Shown here: positions 37,229 through 48,000 of the stretch, piece by piece
How positions within the stretch are numbered: the first letter of the stretch is position 1
How the letters are laid out: each line of letters opens with the position of its first letter
Source of the DNA: Betaproteobacteria bacterium HGW-Betaproteobacteria-3
Lineage (GTDB): Bacteria; Pseudomonadota; Gammaproteobacteria; Burkholderiales; Burkholderiaceae_C
Assembly (NCBI GenBank): GCA_002842205.1
Contig: PHCI01000009.1
Coordinates: 50,666 to 114,665 of the forward strand
Length of the DNA stretch: 64,000 nt
Reading direction: 5' to 3'
Notes under the pieces: generated by a model
The model's input: the letters and a program-made list of their open reading frames with translations, nothing else
Told to the model about the DNA's origin: nothing
Databases searched by the model: none
Made by a program: the position numbers and the translations under genes

Positions 37229-38875
37229 ATGACCCGACCCGACCCCCATCCCCCCGCGCGGCTGCAGCTGGCGCATATCACCAAGCGCTACCCGGCGGTG
37301 GTGGCCAACAGCGACGTCTCCATGACGGTGCAGCCCGGCGAGGTGCACGCGGTGCTGGGTGAAAACGGGGCCGGCAAATCGACGCTGATGAAAATCATCT
37401 ACGGCTCGGTCAAGCCCGACGAGGGCACCGTGATGTTCAACGGCCAGCCGGTGCACATCCGCAACCCGCAGGAGGCACGGGTGCTGGGCATCAGCATGGT
37501 GTTCCAGCATTTCAGCCTGTTCGACACGCTGACGGTGGCCGAAAACGTGTGGCTGGGGCTGGACAAGAGCCTGTCGCTGGCCGAGGTCACGCAGCGCATC
37601 ACCGCCAAGGCCAGCGAATACGGCCTCGACATCGACCCGGCCCGCCCGGTGCACACCCTGAGCGTGGGCGAGATGCAGCGGGTGGAAATCATCCGTTCGC
37701 TGCTGACCAATCCGCAACTGCTGATCCTCGACGAACCCACCTCGGTGCTGACGCCGCAGGCCGTTGAAAAGCTGTTTGTGGTGCTCAAAAAGCTGGCGTC
37801 CGAGGGCTGCAGCATCCTGTACATCAGCCACAAGCTGCATGAAATCCGCGAACTGTGCAGCGCCTGCACCGTGCTGCGCGGCGGCAAGGTCACGGGCGTG
37901 TGCAACCCGCAGGAAGAAAGCAACGCGTCGCTCAGCCGCCTGATGATCGGCGCCGAGCCGCCCGAACTGGAGCATCGCGCGCTCAAGGCCGGCGACACGG
38001 TGCTCAGGGTCAATGGCCTCACGCTGCCGCGCGAAGACCAGTTCGGTGTGGACCTTGAAGCCATCTCGCTGCAGGTGCGCGCAGGCGAGGTGGTGGGCAT
38101 CGCCGGGGTGTCCGGCAACGGCCAGAAGGAATTGTTGTACGCGCTGTCGGGCGAGGACACCCGCGCCGACGCGCCCATGATCGAGGTGCTGGGCCGCGAC
38201 GTGGCGCGTTTCGGGCCGGGCCGCCGCCGCGCCTACGGCGTGCATTTTGTGCCGGAGGAACGACTGGGCCGCGGTGCCGTGCCCACGCTCGGCCTGGCGC
38301 ACAACCTGCTGCTGACGCGCCGCGAGGCGCTGGGCCGCAGCGGCTGGATCAACGTCAAGGCGCTGCAGGCGCAGGCCAGCGAGATCATCCGGCGCTTCAA
38401 CGTCAAGGCCGGGGGCCCGAACGCGGCGGCCCGGTCGCTGTCGGGTGGCAACCTGCAGAAGTTCATCGTGGGCCGCGAGATTGAGGCCAACCCCAAGCTG
38501 CTGATCGTCTCGCAACCCACCTGGGGCGTGGACGTGGGGGCTTCGGCGCAGATCCGTGGCGAAATTCTGGCGCTGCGCGACGCGGGCTGCGCCGTGCTGG
38601 TGGTCAGCGAAGAGCTGGACGAACTGTTCGAGATTTGCGACCGGCTCTATGTGATCGCCAAGGGCCGCCTGTCGCCCTCGGTGGACCGCGCGCGGGCCAC
38701 CGTGCCGCAGATCGGCGAGTGGATGTCGGGCTTGTGGGACACCACATCCGGTCACCCTGAGCCCTTCGACGAGCTCAGGACAGGCTCTGTCGAAGGGCTT
38801 GCGGGGGCTTCGACAGGCTCAGCCCGAACGGGTTTGGCGGGGACGGCTACGGGGGGCCACCATGTTCAAGCTTGA
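37229..38875 (+). CDS. BMP-type nucleoside/nucleobase ABC transporter, ATP-binding protein
   Basis: A 548-residue protein with two ABC domains. Domain 1 has GENGAGKST, LSVGEMQRVEIIRSL and LLILDEPTSVLTP. Domain 2 has a degenerate Walker A (GVSGNGQKE), as usual for RbsA/YufO-type ATPases, and LSGGNLQKFIVGRE. It drives the NupNOPQ-like system formed with the two permeases and the binding protein downstream. The last 45 residues (HPEPFDELRTGSVEG and on) are encoded by repeat copy B5 and extend past the normal family C-terminus. Confidence 0.9.
   Translation: MTRPDPHPPARLQLAHITKRYPAVVANSDVSMTVQPGEVHAVLGENGAGKSTLMKIIYGSVKPDEGTVMFNGQPVHIRNPQEARVLGISMVFQHFSLFDTLTVAENVWLGLDKSLSLAEVTQRITAKASEYGLDIDPARPVHTLSVGEMQRVEIIRSLLTNPQLLILDEPTSVLTPQAVEKLFVVLKKLASEGCSILYISHKLHEIRELCSACTVLRGGKVTGVCNPQEESNASLSRLMIGAEPPELEHRALKAGDTVLRVNGLTLPREDQFGVDLEAISLQVRAGEVVGIAGVSGNGQKELLYALSGEDTRADAPMIEVLGRDVARFGPGRRRAYGVHFVPEERLGRGAVPTLGLAHNLLLTRREALGRSGWINVKALQAQASEIIRRFNVKAGGPNAAARSLSGGNLQKFIVGREIEANPKLLIVSQPTWGVDVGASAQIRGEILALRDAGCAVLVVSEELDELFEICDRLYVIAKGRLSPSVDRARATVPQIGEWMSGLWDTTSGHPEPFDELRTGSVEGLAGASTGSARTGLAGTATGGHHVQA
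38753..38835. repeat. Dispersed repeat family B, copy 5 (translated at ATPase C-terminus)
   Basis: CCCTTCGACGAGCTCAGGAC then facing CTTCGACAGGCTCAGCCCGA. It is within the 3' end of the ABC ATPase gene and just upstream of the first permease start. Confidence 0.75.
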
Positions 38876-39965
38876 AGCGCGGCCCGAAGCCTCGAAGTTC
38901 TGGAGCTACGGCTCGCCCATCCTCGCGCTGCTGGTCACCGTGGTGATCGGCATGATCCTGTTCAGCGCGCTGGGCAAGGACCCGCTGCGCGGCCTGGAGG
39001 TGTTTTTCTGGGAGCCCGTCAAAAGCGGCTACGCCATCGGCGAACTGCTGGTCAAGGCGACGCCGCTGCTGCTGATCGCACTGGGGCTGGCCGTGTGCTT
39101 TCGCTCCAACGTCTGGAACATCGGTGCCGAAGGCCAGTACATCATCGGCGCCGTGGCCGCCAGCGGCGTGGCGCTGCTGGCCGACACAACCACCGGCGGC
39201 TGGATCGTCGTGCCCATTTTGATGGCCGGCGTGCTGGGCGGCATGGCTTGGGCCGGCCTGACCGCGCTGCTGCGCGACCGCTTCAACGCCAACGAAATCC
39301 TGGTCAGCCTGATGCTGGTCTATGTGGCCACCATGGTGCTGAGCTACCTGGTGTACGGGCCCTGGAAAGACCCGGCGGGCTACAACTTTCCGCAGACCAA
39401 GACGTTCGAAGCCGCCACCAAAATCCCCCGCCTGTTCGCGGGCTCGCGCGTCAGCATCGGCCTGCTTCTGGCGTTGCTCAGCGTGGCAGCGCTTTGGGTG
39501 TTCCTGTTTCGCACCCGCGCCGGGTTTGCCCAGCAGGTGGGCGGGCTGGCGCCTGCCGCTGCGCGCTACGCGGGGTTTTCGTCGCGCAGCGCGCTGTGGA
39601 CGGCGCTGTTGGTGTCGGGTGGCATGGCAGGCCTGGCGGGCGCGCTGGAGGTGGCCGGGCCGATCGGGCAGCTCACGCCTTACGTGCCCGCGGGCTACGG
39701 CTTTGCCGCCATCATCGTGGCGTATGTCGGGCGGCTGCACCCGGTGGGCATGGTGTTCTCGGCCATTCTCATGAGCATGTTCTACATCGGGGGCGAATTG
39801 GCGCAGTCGCGCCTGGGGCTGCCCAAATCGCTGACGGGCGTGTTCCAGGGCCTGCTGCTGTTCACGCTGCTGGCGTGCGACACGCTGGTCAATTACAGGC
39901 TGGTTCGCCCCCCACCGAAGCCGTCCGCGGCAGGGCGGGTTGTACACACCCAGGAGGCCACGTGA
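38862..39965 (+). CDS. BMP-type ABC transporter permease 1 (YufP/NupP type)
   Basis: A 367-residue permease of the BPD_transp_2 fold with about ten membrane segments (GLAVCFRSNVWNIGAEGQYI is the family hallmark; PVGMVFSAILMSMFYIGGE). It overlaps the end of the ATPase gene by 14 bases. The ATG at 38862 is chosen because upstream in-frame codons are repeat sequence. With the second permease it forms the nucleoside channel. Confidence 0.92.
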   Translation: MFKLEARPEASKFWSYGSPILALLVTVVIGMILFSALGKDPLRGLEVFFWEPVKSGYAIGELLVKATPLLLIALGLAVCFRSNVWNIGAEGQYIIGAVAASGVALLADTTTGGWIVVPILMAGVLGGMAWAGLTALLRDRFNANEILVSLMLVYVATMVLSYLVYGPWKDPAGYNFPQTKTFEAATKIPRLFAGSRVSIGLLLALLSVAALWVFLFRTRAGFAQQVGGLAPAAARYAGFSSRSALWTALLVSGGMAGLAGALEVAGPIGQLTPYVPAGYGFAAIIVAYVGRLHPVGMVFSAILMSMFYIGGELAQSRLGLPKSLTGVFQGLLLFTLLACDTLVNYRLVRPPPKPSAAGRVVHTQEAT

Positions 39966-40885
39966 TGGAAAGCTACGCACTGCTCATCGCCGCCACCCTG
40001 AACGCCGGCACCGTTCTGGCGCTGGCCTCGCTGGGGCTGCTGATCAACGAAAAATCCGGCATCGTCAACCTGGGCGCCGAAGGCATGATGCTGTGCGCGG
40101 CCATCGCCGGTTTTGCCACCGTGGTGCAGACCGGCAGCGACTGGCTCGGCTTTGCCGCGGGCATGGGCGCCGGGGCGATTCTGGCCGGCATCTTTGGTGT
40201 GCTCGTGATCTGGCTCAACACCAACCAGTACGCCACGGGTCTGGCGCTCAGTCTGTTCGGGGCCGGCTTCTCGGCTTTTGCCGGCATCCAGTACGTGCAG
40301 GAAAAAATGCCGGACCGGACCAACTATGTGATCCCCGTGCTGGGCGATATTCCGCTGCTGGGCCCGGCCCTGTTCCGCCACCACCCCATGGTGTATTTCA
40401 CGGTGGCGCTGGCACTGGGGATGATCTGGTTTCTCTACCGCACGCGCACCGGGCTGGTGCTGCGCAGCGTGGGCGAAAGCCCGGAATCGGCCCATGCGCT
40501 GGGCTATCCGGTGCGGCGCATCCGGCTGGCGGCCGTGGTGGCGGGCGGCGCGCTGTGCGGGCTGGCCGGGGCCTACATTTCGGTGATTTACACACCGCTG
40601 TGGGTCGAGGGCATGGTCGCAGGCAAGGGCTGGATCGCGCTGGCCCTCACCACCTTCGCCACCTGGCGCCCGGCCCGGGTCTTGCTTGGTGCCTACCTGT
40701 TTGGCGGCGTGACCATGCTGCAGTTCCATTTGCAGGGCATCGGGGTCGAGGTGCCCAGCCAGTTCCTGTCGATGCTGCCCTATGTGGCCACCATCGTGGT
40801 GCTGGCATTGATCTCGCGCAACCCGCAATGGATCCGCATCAACATGCCCGCCGCCATTGGAAAACCGTTTTATCCCGGCTCATAA
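39965..40885 (+). CDS. BMP-type ABC transporter permease 2 (YufQ/NupQ type)
   Basis: A 306-residue permease (LASLGLLINEKSGIVNLGAE; VGESPESAHALGYPVRRIRL). The start ATG overlaps the previous stop by one base. The same frame is open for 870 bases upstream by chance, because GC3 is high, but that sequence lies opposite the first permease and has no family similarity. Forty-five bases downstream the binding protein begins. Confidence 0.92.
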   Translation: MESYALLIAATLNAGTVLALASLGLLINEKSGIVNLGAEGMMLCAAIAGFATVVQTGSDWLGFAAGMGAGAILAGIFGVLVIWLNTNQYATGLALSLFGAGFSAFAGIQYVQEKMPDRTNYVIPVLGDIPLLGPALFRHHPMVYFTVALALGMIWFLYRTRTGLVLRSVGESPESAHALGYPVRRIRLAAVVAGGALCGLAGAYISVIYTPLWVEGMVAGKGWIALALTTFATWRPARVLLGAYLFGGVTMLQFHLQGIGVEVPSQFLSMLPYVATIVVLALISRNPQWIRINMPAAIGKPFYPGS

Positions 40886-40930
40886 TCTGAGTCTTTGTCC
40901 ACCTGTCTCCAGAGAAGAAAGAGGAAACCC

Positions 40931-42085
40931 ATGACCGATCTGACCAAACGTTCCCTTCTGAAAGTGGCCGCGCTGTCGGCCGTGGCGGCGGCAGCCGTCA
41001 TGGGTTGCGGCAAGAAGGAAGAGCCCAAGCCTGCGCCGGCTCCGGCACCCGTGGCCGCGCCCGAACCGGCCAAGCCCGCGCCCTTGAAAATCGCCTTCGC
41101 CTACGTCGGCCCGGTGGGCGACGGCGGCTGGACTTTTGCGCACGACAACGGCCGCAAGGCCATGGAAAAAGAGTTCGGCGACAAGGTCGTCACCAGCTTT
41201 GTCGAGAACGTGCCCGAGTCGGCCGACGCCGAGCGCGTGCTGCGCGACATGGCCGGCCAGGGCAACAAGCTGATCTTCGGCACCACCTTTGGCTACATGG
41301 AACCCATGCTCAAGGTGGCGCCCGACTTCAAGGACGTGAAGTTCGAGCACGCCACCGGCTACAAGACGGCCGAGAACATGCGCACCTACGACAGCCGCAC
41401 CTACGAAGGCGCCTACATGGCCGGCGTGATCGCGGGCAAGATGACCAAGAGCAACACGCTGGGCGTGGTGGCCTCGATCCCGATCCCCGAGGTGATCCGC
41501 AACATCAACAGCTTCACGCTGGGCGCGCAGTCGAGCAACCCCAAGGTCAAGACCAAGGTGGTCTGGGTCAATGAATGGTTCAACCCGCCCAAGGAAACCG
41601 AAGCGGCCACCTCGCTCATCAACGGCGGCGCCGACGTGCTGTTCCAGAACACCGACTCGCCCGCCGTGCTCAAGACCGCGCAAGACAAGGGCAAGCGCGC
41701 CTTCGGCTGGGATTCCGACATGACCGCCTATGGCCCGAAAGCCCACCTGGCGTCGGCCGTGATCAACTGGGGCCCGTACTACATCAAGGCCACCAAGGAC
41801 GCGCTCGAAGGCACCTGGACGACCGGTTCCGTCTGGTGGGGCGTGAAGGAAGGCGCCATCGACCTGGTGTCCATCGCCGAAGACGTGCCCGCCGAAACCA
41901 AGGCCCGCATCGACGAGATCAAGGCAGGCCTCAAGGCCGGCACCTACAACATCTGGAAAGGCCCGCTGCTGGACAACACCGGCAAGGAACTCCTGGCCAA
42001 GGACGCGGTGGCCGACGACAAATTCCTGAGCGGGGTGAACTTTTATGTCAAGGGTGTCGAAGGCAAGGTCCCCGGCGCCAAGTGA
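40931..42085 (+). CDS. BMP-family lipoprotein, nucleoside ABC transporter binding protein
   Basis: A 384-residue protein with a lipoprotein signal (lipobox VMG-C26), a Pro/Ala linker and a Med/BMP domain (IAFAYVGPVGDGGWTFAHDN; FGTTFGYMEP; ASIPIPEVIRNINSF). BMP-family proteins bind purine nucleosides or related bases. It closes the ATPase-permease-permease-binding protein operon; a ribosome-binding site GAGGAAA precedes the start. A paralogue lies at 50417, beyond a defence region. Confidence 0.92.
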   Translation: MTDLTKRSLLKVAALSAVAAAAVMGCGKKEEPKPAPAPAPVAAPEPAKPAPLKIAFAYVGPVGDGGWTFAHDNGRKAMEKEFGDKVVTSFVENVPESADAERVLRDMAGQGNKLIFGTTFGYMEPMLKVAPDFKDVKFEHATGYKTAENMRTYDSRTYEGAYMAGVIAGKMTKSNTLGVVASIPIPEVIRNINSFTLGAQSSNPKVKTKVVWVNEWFNPPKETEAATSLINGGADVLFQNTDSPAVLKTAQDKGKRAFGWDSDMTAYGPKAHLASAVINWGPYYIKATKDALEGTWTTGSVWWGVKEGAIDLVSIAEDVPAETKARIDEIKAGLKAGTYNIWKGPLLDNTGKELLAKDAVADDKFLSGVNFYVKGVEGKVPGAK

Positions 42086-42107
42086 TCTCGTGATCGGCTA
42101 TCACACG

Positions 42108-42210
42108 GGCGCATGGCGGCGTTGCGGGGCCCGTTCAGGCCATCCTCATGGACCGAAGTCCATTCCGGTGGCCTGACACCCGCGCCTTGCCCTGCACCCG
42201 TCTGATACGC
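42108..42210. repeat. Dispersed repeat family D, copy 2
   Basis: GGCGGCGTTGCG, ATCCTCATGGAC, GTCCATTCCGGT and a GC-rich tail with GCCTTGCCCTGCACCCG, parallel to the copy inside xdhA. It lies between the binding-protein gene and its terminator. Confidence 0.65.
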
Positions 42211-42230
42211 CTCCGTTCCGTGGTTCTCCA

Positions 42231-42256
42231 AGAGCCGCCTGCGGGCGGCTCTTTTC
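42231..42256 (+). terminator. Rho-independent terminator after the nucleoside ABC operon
   Basis: Stem AGAGCCGCC / GGCGGCTCT with a four-base loop, followed by TTTTC. It ends only 14 bases before the Rieske start, so that gene either needs its own promoter within the preceding sequence or depends on read-through. Confidence 0.8.
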
Positions 42257-42269
42257 GTGGGGGGTGAAC

Positions 42270-44299
<2,030 letters not shown>

Positions 44300-44354
44300 A
44301 CCCGTTGCCGCCCGCAGCGGCACGATGCACGGGGCTGCGTCTGCATCGATACTC

Positions 44355-44405
44355 CTTAAAACATAGCTATAAACGACCAATTGACAGGGGCTAAGGCCTG
44401 TTTTT
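44355..44405. repeat. Dispersed repeat family A, copy 7
   Basis: CATAGCTATAAACGACCAAT then TGACAGGGGCTAAGGCC. It marks the boundary between the purine genes and the toxin/restriction region. Confidence 0.7.
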
Positions 44406-44477
44406 GTCATTAAATTCAATCCGGCTTGACGCTGGGGCCGGTTGGCTCTAAATTAAGCGCTGTTTTTGGAGCTGAAT

Positions 44478-44729
44478 ATGGAATCCGTCCACGCCAACCT
44501 GTCTGTGAGCATGTCCGAGTTCAAGAAGAACCCGGCCGCCGTGCTGCGCGAGTCTCGCAACCGCCCCGTGGCCGTGCTCAACCACAACCGCCCCGCGTTC
44601 TACATGATCGAACCGCAGTTGTTTGAGGCCATGATGGAAGAGTTGGCCGACAGCGACCTCTACCGCAAAGCGGCGGCCCGCCTGGCCGACAAGTCGCGCG
44701 CGGTCGAGGTGAGTCTTGACCAGCTCTGA
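44478..44729 (+). CDS. Phd/YefM-type antitoxin
   Basis: An 83-residue protein with the Phd/YefM DNA-binding fold: an N-terminal SVSMSEFKKNPAAVLRES segment and VAVLNHNRPAFYMIEP. A GGAG motif seven bases before the ATG sets the start. The downstream RelE gene overlaps by 14 bases. Antitoxins of this kind bind the toxin and repress the pair's promoter. Confidence 0.88.
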   Translation: MESVHANLSVSMSEFKKNPAAVLRESRNRPVAVLNHNRPAFYMIEPQLFEAMMEELADSDLYRKAAARLADKSRAVEVSLDQL

Positions 44730-45048
44730 GGACAACCCCGCCCGCCGCTACGCACTGCGTTTCATGCCCGAGGCGCTGGCCGAATGGCACGCACTCGACG
44801 GCTCCGTGCGCGTACCGCTCAAAAAGTTGCTCGTCAAGCGGCTTGACCAGCCTCACGTGCCCGGCGGCGAGTTGCACGGCCCGCTGGCCGGCTGCTACAA
44901 GATCAAGCTGCTGAAGCAGGGTGTGCGCCTCGTCTATGCGGTCGAAGATGGGCAACTCGTTGTGCTCGTGCTCGCTGTGGACAAGCGGGAAGACGGCGTG
45001 GTCTACGGCTCGGCTACTGCGCGGCGCGCCAAGCGATCCCCCGGGTAG
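44716..45048 (+). CDS. RelE/ParE-family toxin
   Basis: A 110-residue RelE-type protein (YALRFMPEALAEWHAL; HGPLAGCYKIKLLKQGVRLVY; LVLAVDKRE). The start is inferred as TTG at 44716, since no in-frame ATG gives a full domain and GAGGTGA lies five bases upstream. RelE toxins cleave mRNA on the ribosome. It overlaps the antitoxin, the usual arrangement. The MmeI-like gene follows 29 bases later. Confidence 0.85.
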   Translation: MTSSEDNPARRYALRFMPEALAEWHALDGSVRVPLKKLLVKRLDQPHVPGGELHGPLAGCYKIKLLKQGVRLVYAVEDGQLVVLVLAVDKREDGVVYGSATARRAKRSPG

Positions 45049-45077
45049 AGGGTCATCTCTGATCGTCACCGCGCCCT

Positions 45078-48000
45078 ATGATTCCCTCCATGAGTCAAAA
45101 CCTTGGGAAGGCGCCCGCCACACAGGCCGCCACCGACGCCAGCGCATCCGAGGCCGCTGCCTTCATCCAGCGCTGGCACGGCGTCACCGCCTCCGAGCTG
45201 TCCACCTCGCAAAGTTTCGTCATCCAGCTCTGCGCGCTGCTGGGCGTTGAGCCGCCGCACCCCACACCCGAACAGAGCTACATGTTCGAGCGCCCCATCA
45301 CCTTCCAGCATGGCGACGGCAGCACCAGCGCCGGGCGGGTCGATTGCTACAAGCGCGGCCACTTTGTGTGGGAAAGCAAGAAACTGAAGCTGGCAAAAAC
45401 GGCTGGCGTGGCCGACCCACAAACCCCGCACACCGCGCCCGTCACCACCAAAGCCTTCGACGACGCCCTGCTGCGGGCCCGCCAGCAGGCTGAAAACTAC
45501 GCCCGCGCCCTGCCCGCCGCCGAAGGCCGCCCGCCCTTTGTGGTGGTGGTGGATGTCGGCCACGTGATCGAGCTCTACGCCGAATTCACCCGCTCCGGCG
45601 CCACCTACACCCCGTTCCCCGATCCGCGCAGTCACCGCATCCGCCTGCAGCAACTGGCCGACCCGGCCATCCGCGCGCGGCTCAAGGCGCTGTGGACCGA
45701 CCCGCTCAGCCTCGACCCTTCGCGCGTCAGCGCCAGGGTGACGCGCGCCGTGGCCGCCGAGCTGGCCGAACTGGCCAAAAGCCTCGAGGCCGCAGGCCAC
45801 GCCCCCCAGGCCGTGGCCGCTTTCCTTACCCGCTGCCTCTTCAGCATGTTTGCCGAAGACGTGGGCCTGCTCCCGAAAGTCCAATCATCCGTTCGGGCTG
45901 AACCTGTCGAAGCCCAAGGCAGCTTCGTCCATCTGCTCAAAACCTACCGCGAACAGCCCGCCACGCTGGCGCAGATGCTCAAGGTCTTCTGGGCTGGCAT
46001 GGACGTGGGCGGCTTCAACGTCGCCATCGCGGCTGACGTGCTGCGCTTCAACGGCAAGCTCTTCAAAGGCGCGGGGGCCGACGGCTACGTGCTGCCGCTC
46101 ACCACCACGCAGATCGACGGCCTGCTGCGCGCCGCCCGGGCCAACTGGCAAGAGGTCGAGCCCGCCATCTTTGGCACTCTGCTGGAGCGCGCGCTCGACC
46201 CCACCGAACGCCACGCCCTGGGCGCCCACTACACGCCGCGCGCCTACGTGGAGCGCCTCGTGCTGCCCACCGTGGTCGAGCCCCTGCGCGCCGACTGGGC
46301 CAACGCCCAGGCCGCTGCCGTGCTGCTGGCCCGCGACGCCGACGCCTTCACCGATGCGAAAGACGGCAAAAAGCGCGAAGCCAAGCTGCAAGAAGCCCGC
46401 GCCGAAATCCGCCGCTTTCACCACCAGCTTTGCACCACCCGCGTGCTGGACCCGGCCTGCGGCAGCGGCAACTTTCTGTATGTCACGCTGGAGCATCTGA
46501 AGCGCCTGGAGGGCGAGGTGATGAACCAGCTCGAAGCGCTGGGTGAAACGCAAGTCCGCCTGGGCCTGGAGGGCGAAACCGTCACCCTGCAGCAACTGCG
46601 CGGCATCGAACTGAACGAACGCGCCGCCGCACTGGCCGAGCTCGTGCTGTGGATCGGCTGGCTGCAATGGCACGTGCGCACCCGCGGCCTGGCCAGCGTG
46701 GCCGAACCCGTGGTGCACGACTACGGCAACATCGAAAACCGCGACGCCGTGCTGGCGTATGACCGCGCCGAGCCCGCGCTGGACGCCCAAGGCAAGCCCA
46801 TCACCCGCTGGGACGGCGTGACCTTCAAGAAGCACCCCGTCACCGGTGAAGACGTGCCCGACGAGGCTGCGCAGATGGTGCAGTGGAAGTACCTGAACCC
46901 GCGCCCCGCCGAATGGCCGGCGGCGGACTTCATCGTGGGCAACCCGCCGTTCATTGGCGCAAAGTATTTGCGCGATGCGTTGGGCGACGGTTATGCGCAA
47001 GCATTGCGCGCTACCTGGCCCGAGGTGCCCGAGAGCGCGGATTTCGTCATGTACTGGTGGCACCACGCTGCGAGCCAAGTTCGTGCGGGCCACGCGCGGC
47101 GCTTCGGCTTCATCACCACCAACAGCCTGCGCCAGACCTTCAACCGCCGCGTGATCGAGGCGCACCTGAACGCGCCGAAGAACCCGCTCACACTCGCCTT
47201 CGCCGTGCCCGACCACCCGTGGGTGGACAGCGCGCAGGGCGCAGCAGTGCGCATTGCCATGAGCGTGGGCACATGTGCCTCTGTTCGGGCTGAGCCCGTC
47301 GAAGCCCCGCTCGGGCGCCTGCTCACCGTGGTCGGAGAACGCACCACCGAAGACGATGAAGTCGATGTTCAACTGGAAGAACAGGCAGGCTTTCTGCACG
47401 CCGACCTCCGCATCGGTGCCAACGTTTCGAGCGCATCTCCGCTGGTAGCGAACCTGGGTATTTCATCCCCTGGCGTGAAGCTGCACGGTGCAGGCTTCAT
47501 CGTCACGCGCGAAGAGGCCACTGCCTTGCGCTGGCTCCCGCTTGCGGGAGAGGGCGGAGCTGAGGGCACGCCCGCCAAGGCGCCGCTCATCCGCGAATAC
47601 CGCAACGGCCGCGACCTCATGGCCACCCCGCGCGACGTGCTGGTGATTGACGCCTTCGGCCTGAGCGCCGCGCAACTGCGCGAGCGCTTCCCAGCGGTGT
47701 ACCAGTGGGTCTTGGAGCGCGTGAAGCCCGAGCGCGACCAGAACAACCGCGCAACCTATCGGGATCACTGGTGGCTGTTTGGCGAACCGCGCAAAGACCT
47801 GCGCCCGGCGCTTCATGGTTTGTCGCGTTACATCGTCACAGCCGTCACAGCGAAGCATCGGGTTTTTCAGTTTCTCGGTGAGGACGTTCTTGCCGACGAT
47901 GCCTTGATGTGCATTGGCGCGGAGGACGCTTCAGTGCTCGGCGTGTTGTCCAGTCAAGTTCATGTGGAGTGGATGCTTGCAACTGGAAGTCGGTTGGGTA

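Noticed and set aside
39095..39964. Upstream extension of the second nucleoside permease
   Set aside because: The frame is open by chance; it overlaps the first permease and lacks family sequence. The ATG at 39965 overlapping the previous stop is the natural start.
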